Origin: Polytrichum commune
Taxonomy: Eukaryota > Streptophyta > Polytrichopsida > Polytrichales > Polytrichaceae
Length of the DNA: 64,000 bases
Reading direction: 5' to 3'
Assembly (NCBI GenBank): GCA_950295325.1
Contig: OX485806.1
Coordinates: 27,034,001-27,098,000 of the forward strand
The notes under the pieces were generated by a model, which saw only the letters and a list, made by a program, of their open reading frames with translations, was not told where the DNA came from and did not search any database. Below, one piece after another: positions 11,801-23,800 of the stretch (positions are counted from its first letter, which is position 1; each line of letters opens with the position of its first letter). Position numbers and translations under genes: made by a program.

Positions 11801-14800
11801 AATGTCAATAACACACAAGACAATGTATTGACTCGCCAGATGGGCCACTTTCAGACTTTTTAGCTTCTTTAGACAATTTACATTTCAAGTACAATTTTTC
11901 AAAGATGTAATGCAAGAATGGGAAACTTTGGGAAAATCTTACCTGTTTGTCTTTCAAGGTTTTGGCCTCCTCCATCTTTAAAACCTTGTCTATCTCTTGG
12001 TCTAGAAGGGCCTCCATGCACTCCACATTCGCCGCAGCAGATGAATCAGCAAGTATAGGTAGAGCAAAACTTCCTCTTCGAGAAGTGCCCTTCAGGGACT
12101 GATCATATGCTATACTCCTTTCTCGGTTGCTAATTTTTGGCACATCCATGTCCACCAGGATTCCTAGCTCCTTCAGCTTTTTGTTAGCCACAGCCCTCTC
12201 TTCATTTTTCCTTCTTACAACTTGGCGTTGTCGCTGATTCTCAAGCTGCAACCCTCAACCAATCTTAAGGGTCAGCAAGCACCTAGAATTATTACCTTAC
12301 CCAAAACTTGCACTGCCACAACACCTAATATAAGAGCTATGACCATGAGACTCCACTTCCAATAGCATGACTGATGTACCCAGAACTGCAAGGACTGAAA
12401 CAAACACACATCAAGCTGGAGTCAGTGACTTAAAAATGAATGCATGACAACAAAGTGGAACTACAAGGTATGGGACCTCACTTCCACCTAATCAGTTAGT
12501 GACTACTTGGGAGGACACCAATGATAAGTTCTGATGGTTGGCAAACCTCCAGTTCACGAACTCGTTTGAGCTGATTTTCAGATTCTCGTTTAAGTATAGC
12601 CATGTTCTTCTGATGAATATCATGCTCATCTTCATACTTCTCAGTAGTCTCCTTGATCTTCATTTTCAAGGAATCCTGCTGTGCTCGCATACGGGTAATC
12701 TCATGCTGCAATTGCTGCACCTGCTGTGGCACTCAAAATTTAGCCAAACATACATGTTCTTACATCTGCTGTGAGAGAACCTATGCAAAACCATAATTAT
12801 GAACCTGAGCACTGTTGCAGGACTTCGTGTTATATATGACCCAGAAATCTGCAGATTCAATAACATGTTTCAAATTGGCTGCTATGGCTGATGTAAAGTC
12901 CTACTGCCACTGGAATTCAATCGAAATCAATAAAATACAGCACTTTGCCATGAACAAAACTGTAACTCAACATAGCTCATTCATTGTTGGGTACCTTGAC
13001 ATCCGACTTTGCCTTCTGGCGCTCAAGGCGCTGAGATTCTTGTTCCCATCGCTGTTTCTTCAGAGCAATCAGTTGACCTGTAATCTTCTTTACTTTCTCC
13101 TCATACTGTTCTCGCAATCGCTTCTTCTCCTCTGCCCCACGCACAGCATTTTTATCTATGGCCTCCAACTCCTTTTTCAACGATTCTACCTCCTCCTCCT
13201 TTCTTCTCATCTGCAACAATTTGAAAGAAAATTTAGTCATTGAGGAAAACTCGAAAAGGCATGAAGAAAACTTCACCTGTCTGAAAGAGATTTGGTGATT
13301 GAAAAATAAAGTGCAGCAGAATAGGTCCCTTGATGACATTGAAAGACGTTGTCATAAATTTAATTTGAAACTCAGCACCTCCAAATGGCATTCAGGTGCA
13401 TTTAGTCCATTGCACATGGTGGTTATGCTACATTCAGGTGTTTCCATATCAAGATCAAACATACAATAGGCTCTACAGAATCAACAGTTACCCCAACACA
13501 TTAAAGTCAGCTCCAATATGATTTTGTTCAATTCTATATTTTAGAGGGCAACCTGACAGATACAGACCCTCAACTTCATTCTTGACAGAAGGACTCACCA
13601 AATACAATCACTCAAACTATGAGGGAATCGAATGAATCATATTTTAATATTCAAGAATTGCAAACACACCAGGAGAAGGTGATGGCGGTGAACCTCAGCT
13701 TCAAGCTCAAGCATTCGAGCCTCATATTGTGCTGTCAAATGCTTTGCTTCGGACTCATTTCTGGCCAGTTCTTGAATAAGCTCCTCTTTCTGTTGGATGC
13801 TAAAGGCTAACTCATGCAATTGTTTGTCCATCACCTACAACAAAAGTCCACTTTGTGATCAAAAGGAAAGTCCTTATTGTATTCAACTGGGAATCTTAGA
13901 ACACCACCTGTAGGAATGCAGACATGAACAAAACTCACTCTGCACTGCAACTCGAAGTCGAATTAATTGCTATCTATTTTCTGGATCATCCCAGGCCCCA
14001 GTAGCTTGAGACTTTTTACGTCCATTCACAGGTCCGTGGACTCAACAAGAGCCTTGCTTAATCTAATGGACCTTAGTATAACGCAGTAGGATGAACTTGG
14101 TGGTGCTACAAATCCTCGAAACCCCAGGACATTTCTGAATAAATTGACATCATTAGAAGCCTAATGCCCCCACAACACAATTGGCCACAGTAGAATCTGC
14201 AGTCTGCCAGATTTTCTAATATTCATTCAAAATACCCTGTATTGTTATAATCAGATAGGGACTAATCACAGTATTTGGGAACAAGTATGACTAAATCTAA
14301 AAGTCCCAACTGCCAAAGCGTAGCAGAAGGGAAACAATAAAATTGCCATAAGGTGCACACAAAACACTACAGTACTCACAGGCCAAGCCCAGGATACCCA
14401 ACAATGGCAAAAAAATAGAATGAGGAATTTTATACATCAATGGAATGCCTGAAGGGCCTACTTGACAGATGGAGATGGTGGACTTGTCCATCCCATAATG
14501 TGAATAGGGGCAATGCTTCAGTGAGGGTGTTTGCCAATTATTGATTCTCTATTGACTCTAGTGTACAAATTCTACACTTGCTGCAGATTATCCTAGGTTG
14601 TTTTCCTATCTGCACTCAATTTTATGTTACAATAGTTGCCTTCTAAAAGAGATCAGGGTAGTAGTGGTTAGGCAGTCTGGCAGTCTGGCAGTCTGGCAAG
14701 TCGATGCAATCCACATCACGCGAGGAGGTCTGTGTAGCACTGCCAAATCGATGTGCAGTCATGCCGGCCCAACCATGTCATATGCCCGTATGTGGTTGAC

Positions 14801-17800
14801 AGGCATATTAGCCTGTGAGGCACTTCGTAAGGAAGTTGCCCTTCTGTCAAGAGACGATGCTGTAAGATGGATGGGAAAGCGAAAAAACAAAAATTTATAT
14901 CAATATCAACACACCACTCGCATCACCAAAATAGCAAAACTGCAATATGGGCACTGTCCAAGCTCTTCCTATTGAAGAATCCCACCTGTTTGCTGCGCTT
15001 AAACTCTCGTGTTTGGACCTGCACATCCTCTTCCAGACGAGCTTTCTGCTCCTCAATGACTTTCTTTTCAGAAAGTAATCTCTCTTTCTCTTCTTCTTCC
15101 GCCTATACACAAGCATGAGATCTCTCAGAAACAAGCAAATGCTTCTAAACTTCCAAAACCCTACCACTAAGTGTGAATAACCAATACCCATGCACCAGAT
15201 GTCTCCAGGATTGTCCAGAACAATGTGGAAAAAGAAACAAAGGGAGGGACCTTCATCTTCTCAGTAAGCTCATCCATGCGGGTGTGGCTATCAGTGTCAG
15301 TTGAATCGCCGGCACATTCCATGGTGTCGCACTTTGTCTGTATCACCAAATGCAACTTTCTATAACACATGGATAATTCATACATCATATATACATATAT
15401 CCCAAATTTTCTGACCTAGATCAAGGGTAGAGAATAATATATAAACTTGCAAAATCACAGTAAAATATCATGAAGTCATGCACATGACAGTTCAGAATAA
15501 AACCTCGTCATGGGCATCCCCATTTTCAGTATACACGTCGCCATTCTCTCCTTTCAACATCGACTTCATTCCAAGCACAGCTGGTAGTCCAGGTACACAA
15601 GCCCCATTCATCACAAAAGCATCTGGTCGGCCAGACTGCAGATTTTCAAGAGATAGTCGAAGCTGGCTCAACTCATCCTCTTTGGCAAAGGCCTCCTGTG
15701 ACATTCGCGAGATGATTGCAGCATCTTCCTCGGTTTTTTGAAGAAGGGTCTCCTTCTCATTGTTCAGATCTCGAGCCAGCTTCTTCAAGGCCTTGATCTC
15801 CTTCATCTGTTTGAGTACATAAAAGCCATTTAGAAGATACAACCACTAGTTTGGTACCTCCAATGTATCAAAGCACACCTTGCGACTCAATGAGATAATA
15901 GCATCTGCAACATGGCTCAAGCGTAATAAAAGGACCATATTGGTTGCAAGAACAGTATTGAAAGATGTGCTTCCACCTTCTCAGCAAAAATGCGTTCATC
16001 TCTGACGAGATCTTCTGTGGCTTCTTTCAGTGCCTCGTCTTTGGCTTTTACACTACTTTCCTTGGCTGCCAGTCGCTCTTCCAACACACGAATTGTGCGC
16101 AAATGTTGGTTAATTATGTTCCGTGTACCTCTACTAGTTCGCCCAGGCGATACACAATTTCCACCCTGCACAATACACAAATACCAAAACATCAGCATCA
16201 TATAATCTTGTACGCATGTGTAAGCTGAACCATTAGTATCTGGCACAACCCAAACAACCAAAGGATTTGGAAAGTGCTGAGTGAAGTTTAATGGGGAAAA
16301 GCAGCATGTAGACAATGAATCCAAATTAAACGGGAAACCAAATATTGAGGCACTTACCCTTGAATCTGCTTTGGAGGGAGAAGATAAGAAGTCCCGTATG
16401 GATGCAACACCTTGACTATCTTCAGGTTGGGACCTTGGCCGCCAACTTGACCCACGATCCTTAGTGGGCCCTCGATCTCCCGAAAGACTGAGGTCCTTCT
16501 CTGAAATGACTCTTCTAGAAGCAGCATCTGCACTAGCTGGCCTATCTAGGCCAGATGGTGAAGTTGCATATGACCCATAAGAAACAAATTCACTATCAAT
16601 GTCACCCATGACCTTTTTTGTCATATCTAGAATGTAGCTCTTCACTGTGGAGCTGATGTCTTTGTTGCCTTCCCACTGGGGCACTGCTTGCAATAATGCT
16701 GTCATCTCTGAGTTCACCTCATCCAACTTCAACTGTAATAAAATAAAATCTGGTTAGGACACACACTTCAGGGCTTCTGTGACACTCCTGTAAGATCACA
16801 CTTGCTAGGACGAAAGCAGCCTAATCGACCCTTCCCAGGCTCACCAGGTCACACAGAACGCACAGAACGCACAGAACACTTGAATTCAAGGTCAACCAAC
16901 ATCAAAATACGCAATGTTCCTGTGCACAAGGAAATTGCATGGACTGGATTCGGAAAACCACTGATGTCCTTGAACAGCCTACACAGCCAAAGAGTAATGA
17001 AAAGTACAGCCCAAATTAAGCACCCAGGGAAAGTTTCCAAAGTTTCATGGATTACTAGGTCGACTGCTAAGATGGAAACCAAGAACGCAAAAACGAGATA
17101 ACAGCTCTCATTGAACACTAAATGGGATATTCCAAAACATGAAAGCAAAGAATCAATTATTCACATAGCCCAAATTGACATCAAGAAATCTCACACCCAA
17201 TTCTCAGAGCCACACAAAGATTCTTTGATGTGAAATTCCAAATGGTAAGGCTAAGACACACTCATGCAAAAAAGGATTAAGGTAGACATAAAGATCCTGT
17301 TGATTCTAAGATTTAAATATCCACTATCACATAGCCAGAGATGCTTCATAAACCACCTGCCAAGTAATATTAGGTTAAACAACCCATGAATTCTATAGCA
17401 CAATGCAAAGCCAATTTGAACTGTTCAGGAGCTGAGGTGGACAAGACTTGGAACAGCTTTTCTATCATAGTACACCTGAGCCAGCCAGTGAAAGAGGGAA
17501 TAATATAAGAACCTGATAATGGTCACGTTCAGTACGCAATTCCAACATTTCCTCCTGAAGCTGGTTCACCAGCGATTGTGACGCCTGCAGATTTTAGGCC
17601 CTCATACATTAGTCTCATGTTAACACTTGATACCTTTGATGAACACTTATAACTTTCCATGAGGATGAACGCCTTGCCCACAGTTCCTCACAGATTTCAA
17701 AGCCCTCATGCTTAGACAATATACAAAGACAGATGAATAGCTGAATTCTATGAGGTTCAAACAGGAAGCTAAAGAAGGTTTCAAAAGGCTCCTAACAGTG

Positions 17801-20800
17801 GTCATAAGTTCATACCTGTATCTCTTCTTTTAATTTGATGCACTCTTGCTCCCTTTCTCTACTTTTACGTCGCACAGTTTGAAGTTCTGCAGTGACATCC
17901 ACTGATATATCCGCCCTTGCCCTTCACAAACACAAAGACATTGAAATATGTCAGATTTTACTTTTGGGGATGCCTACAATAACATACTTGCCCAAATACA
18001 AAAAGGTCGAAACTATCCCTCTACATTTGGCAGTAACATTTGGATTTTGAGAACATGATTGCTCATATCTATAAGTTGAAAGTGAGGATGTCAAAACAAG
18101 ACCATCCTCTAACAGCCTAGACTGCCCAATAATGATCATTCCATACAACAAGCTTAAAGCCAACTGTACAGAGTTTTGATTAAACCCTTAAAAAGATAAC
18201 ACCGCTCTGACAAGGCATTGCTTCTTGACTCAAAGGTGATAGATCATTTTCTTTATCAATCAAATATAACAACAATACACACTCACAGCAGTTCAAGAAG
18301 ACAAAGAGTGGTAGAAGGTACCGAATGTCAGCCAGAAACTGTCGATGTGATTCATCTTGAAGAAGCACCTCCAGGCTTTGTGGCCCACTCACAGGCTCAA
18401 GGCCCATACTCCTCATTCGAATGTTCAGCAACTCTACTTGCAGAGCCTGTATGTAGGAGCCAACCTTGTTATGGAAAGAGGAACAATTTATGCATTCAGA
18501 GGGACATTTATAAAAAGTGAGGGCAAAACACATCAGTCGAAGTGAACATAAACCACCATATTTCTTTCCAGACTAAGACATCTTCGAGTACAATAATAAT
18601 CAGTACTTTTAAGCCACAATATCCTTGTAATTTGATTAGGTGTGCTTACTCGAACTTCTTGCCGGAGCTGATTGAGCATGACTGCCTGTGGATCGCGGTT
18701 GATGACAGGCTTGTTGCGGATATTGCGGGCCCGATTGGCATACTTTAAGGTGTTCAGCGTCTCCTCAAAATTGGTATCTGCTGTGCTGTTGAACAATTGT
18801 GACAGTGAACAAACAAAACCCACAATGAGATTCTGTGTGCTTCGTTGATGACCTTCCAATCATGACAATAGAGAATGCAATATATCCTTTTCTTCATCTT
18901 TCCACACACCCAGCATGACTGTAAGTACCTGATACATGCAATCATGCATGTACGGCTGTTCCCACCCAGAGAGTCCTGTAACATTCCAAAAACAATTTGT
19001 AATCAGTTGGAAAGTTTCATCTTAATGAGCATTTATAGGTGGAATATAGTATGATCAACTACCACACATGACGTGGTCTAAAGCAAGAAGGCATGAAGAA
19101 AAATAAACCTTGCTTTTGAATCCATTGCATAACCAATCAATGCAGTTATAAATTCTCAAAAGAAGAGAAGTAAGCAATAACCAAACAGGTACAACATCAT
19201 TCAAATTGAGTGAATGAGTAATTACAAGCATAAGATTGATTTCAAAATCCCTCAACATGTAGGATGACTGGTATTTAAAGCATCAACACAAAACTATCAT
19301 GAATTGCCAACAACACCAATATAAGTGGAGTCGAGAAGACCTGTAGCATACGTGTGAGCTTTGACTCTCGATATGGCACATGCTGGCCCCTTTTCCGCTC
19401 ATCGCCCAGTGCACTTTACAAACAGAAAAGAAGCCCACCTCATGTATAAGTGCACTGACACTAAAATCCAATGATTAAACAAATTAGCTATTCCCTATTA
19501 CTTAAGAATTAATAAAACTCAAACCAGCAAGGCCTTTAAACTGCACATCACAATAGGGAGCTTTTAGCAAATCGAATTTGAAATATCATCAGTTTTTTTT
19601 AAAGCAAAACCTGATGACATTGCCCAGGGCAAGGAGACCACAGTTAATTGTGACGGACTCTTTAAATCGCATGCCCACAGCACCTGTACGCTTAGCCCTT
19701 TCTGAGCCCGCTAAGTCAACCTGCAACCAGCTCATTACAAGACAGCTCAGGGTTGCTTTCATTATAAAAGCACCAGTAAACAACTGGCATTTTTGCAGTT
19801 CCAAGTTAGGGAGCACTGTGTCCAATTTCAGGGCCTTTGTTATCTATTGATATTTTCTTACAAAAACATTCAACAATTATGTTCAAATAACATTATCAGG
19901 AGATCAAGCATAACATGCATCAAATCATTCATTGATATAAATCTCTCAAGAGCCCATTCCATGTCCCCAAGGTCTGCATTTCAGATACTTGTACAAATCC
20001 TTGACCATATTACACTTTAGGCTATAAGGACAACACTAGCAAATTGCAATATACTTGAACCCAACACGTTGGCAAAGAAGTTGACCAACATATTACATGA
20101 ATCTTTACTTCAGCATCTTTGAGCAGATTGTAATGTAGGTTTTCAAGTATCTTTTAATCCTAACAAGTACACAACAGTGCTCAAGCAAGCTTCTGAGTGT
20201 ACTGCAATGAAGAACCTCCACAGTAGGATTTTTTGTACGTTGGATGAGGCAGGTCGATAGGATTACCAAGTGAAATTTAGCTGTGATGACATCATTGCTA
20301 CTGGCACCTTCTTGGAGAGTTCGCTGCTCCACAATGATGGTGAAGATAGCATGTGAGCGGCTTGAGTGCTGATTCATCAAGGTACTGCCAGTTGTGCGGA
20401 AGACTGACCCATGCTCCAAATACCTGCAACATTGAAGAGGAAACCCATATACCAAAACAATAAGGCCAAAAGATGTTGAAATGCCACTCAATCTGAGGTA
20501 CATTTTCACTGGCACTCACAAGGCATGTATAGCATTTATCTCTTCAGGTATGCAGGAAGGACCAGCCACAGTTGCAAAATACAGGAGGACGTGAAAACCT
20601 GATCATGTTTTCAAAGCTGGTGACAACTTCTTCTTTTACACCTGCTAGAATTATGTCACCATTTGCATCTTCCCGAATAGAGATGGACTTTGATGGTGTG
20701 TCTGGGTGAAGCAAGTCCTTGATCTCCTCATTATAAATCTCAACAAATGCACATTTGACCTAAGAACATAAAATGAAAATTCTTTATCAGTGCCCAATTT

Positions 20801-23800
20801 TCATCACCTTAAATGCTTATGGTGTTGATAATCCTACAATCTCAATGGTAAAAATCCTGGAAAAGAAAAAAGAACTGTCCCACCAAGGCTGGCAGATAAT
20901 ATACACAAAAGCAAGAGATCTATATGAAGGTTCAAAGAGAGTACAAGAAACTCCGCCTGACTGCTGCGTTCCTCAATGCTTTCATACAGCTGTCGAATTG
21001 CACGGGGTAAAATTCCAAGCTCCTCTTCCAATAACGACACATTGTTTCCACAACCCATCGTAAAAGTCTTTCCTGATCCAGTCTGACCATAAGCCAGCAC
21101 TGTTGCATTGTACCTGCTCCCATCCAGGCCTCTCAGATTTTTAGGGACACTTGGATCTGGGTACACACAGCTATCTCAGCTAAGTATTGACAAAGACAAT
21201 AAGTAGAATGGGTGACAGCAAGACAACATTGCAAAAAGTCTTGCAAAAACTTCATCTTGAACAAAACCAACAACGTAAGATGCAAATGGCTCTCTACTTC
21301 AACTTGAACAAAACCAACAATGTAAGAAGCACAGGTTGTCTACACGATCTATGGAGAAAAATAATCCCTCTATCAGCAGCTGTGGACTTATTTGATTAGG
21401 ATGTGCAGCTCTGGGTTAATAACCAAGCCAATTGCATGCACTTAAATGGAGAGCACATATATGAAATTTTACATAAATAAAAATTTCTCTCCACAGACAA
21501 CTGTAAAATGATAGTGGACTCTTTGAAGTGTAAAGGTTAAAGGGTTTTAAGATTCATCCCACACAGCCAGAGACCAGAAGCCCAAAGCAAGATATCAGAA
21601 ACTAGCCATATGGTTCCACCAAGACATGAGTGATAGATGGAGAGCAAAATATGTGGCAACTGAAATGAGGTCCGAAATTACAAGAGAAGTGTGCGGTGCT
21701 CTATAGTGTAGTGTGGAAGCATCAAGGGCACCCTCATGTCTCCCATTCAACAAAAGTTGAGTTCTCAGTAGTTTAATGGCCGTGGGCAGGGAATAATAGG
21801 CACTTTGATGCAAACATCACCAAAAGCCATGTACGAGAATATTGTGCAATTGTTAGCCTTAATCTGAGAATGTGTGAATGACTTTACGACTTAGTTAAGG
21901 CTCATACATAATAGAGTGAAAATTCATCGGAGCTTGCCACTTGATTATGCTCGGCATTCATTCCTAGGGATGAGGATTCTGATTCTTATAGATCTACTCC
22001 TTGAGTATACTTAGAAAGTGAACGAGCTCACAAAGCTTAACCTCTACCATATCACTTGCTTCCAAATGAGTGCGTCCTACTTTTCCACCTGAAGCTCAAA
22101 GAACCAAGATTCTTTAAAAATGGCCTCCACAATTGCTCCAATAACGAGTACCATCCTCTCTCACACTCAACGGGGTCACTGTGGAAGTGTGGGTGTCAAG
22201 TTCACGAAAAGGTAAGTTCTCATTACGTTTTTGCAACAGAATTCCAAAGTTGGGCATAACATTACTAAGCTTCATAAGAGGGTTTCATGGGGCTGGGAGT
22301 CATAGGCACTTTGGTGCTTGAATATTGTACAATTAATTATGCAATATTGTGCAATTTAAGGCATGATCTGATTATATGTGAAGGCTTTCCGTCTTCTGAT
22401 AGGCTCACACATGATGATGTGAGGACTAATCTGGGAGCTTGCCACTTGAGTATGCTGGGCATCCATTCCTAGAAATGAGAACACTAATTATTTCTTGAAC
22501 ATTCAGTTCCTCAAGTACCAAAAGAAGCAAAAAAAGAACAAGTTCACAAGGCTTAAGGCTTCAGAAGAATGTAATATGGAGAGGCTTACCCAGCACAAAA
22601 GAGGGTTCCATGGGGCTGGGAATCCAAGGCCCTTCGATGCTTAAAAATTTGCAATTTTAAGAATGTTCATCTTTTCATAGGCTCGCTCATAGTGGAGTGA
22701 GGACTAATTGGAGTATGCTGGGCATTCATTCCTAGAAATGAGGACACTAACTCTTGAACATTCAGTTTCTCGAATCCAAATAGAAACAGAAAGAGAACGA
22801 GCTTAAAAGGCTTAAGGCTTAAGAATTCAGAATGTAAGGTAATGGAGAGGGGAGAGGCATACCCAGCACATAAGAGGGTTATGTGGGGCCGGAAATACAA
22901 GGAACTTCGGTACTTGAATATTGTGCAAATTTTACAATGTCCATCTTTTGATAGGCTCACTCATGGTGGAATGAGGATTAATCAGAGTATGCTGGCCATT
23001 CATTCCCAGAAATGAGGAAACTAATTCTTGGAAATCCGTTTCCTCAAGTCCACATAGAAACAGAAAGAGAACGAGCTCACAATGCTTCAGACTTAGGGCT
23101 TAAGACGAATACAAGGTATTGGGGAGGGAAGAGGCACACCCAGCACAAAAGAGGGTTATGTGAGGGCAGGGAATCATAGGCCATTAGATGCTTAACTATC
23201 GTGCAATTTTAAGCCTTACTCCAATTAATTGGAGTACGCTCAAATTTCTTCCTACAAATGAGGACACTACTTCTTGGAAATTCGTTCCCTTGAGTCCATG
23301 TAGAAACAGCAAGAGAAATGAGCTCACAAGGCATAAGGCTTAAGGCTTAAGGCTCAAGAATTTATGAATGTAATGAGGAGAGGCATAGCCAGGACATGTG
23401 AGGGTTAATGGGGCCAGACATCAAAGGCCTTTGATGCTTGAATATTGTGCAATTTTCAGCCTTCATCTGAGTGTGCTCGGCTTTCATTCCTGGAAACGAG
23501 GCTACTAATTCTTGGAGATTTGTTTCCTCAAGTCCCAATAGAAACAAAAACCAAACGAGCTCACAATGTCTTGAGGCTTAAGGCTTGAAAATTAACAAGA
23601 ATGTAAGGTAATGGGGAGGGAGAGGCATACCCAGCGCATAGGAAGCACACAAGAGCGTTATGTGGAGCCTGGAATTGAGGCCCTTTGATGCTTGACTATT
23701 GTCCAACTTTAAGCCTTAGTCCGATTAATCGGAGTTTGATCCGCATTCTCTCCTAGGAATGAGGACACTTTTTCTCGAAAATTTGGTTCCTCGAGTCCAA

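Noticed and set aside
15868-15915. A possible extra kinesin micro-exon reading [12 protein letters not shown] on the minus strand
   Set aside because: No acceptor gives the right phase after exon 13, and exon 13 to exon 14 direct joining yields a clean coiled coil ([13 protein letters not shown]).
22667-23547. Recurring minus-strand ORFs with a shared LVSSFLGM / LVASFPGM motif
   Set aside because: They are repeated translations of the intron 1 tandem unit, not a repeated protein domain.
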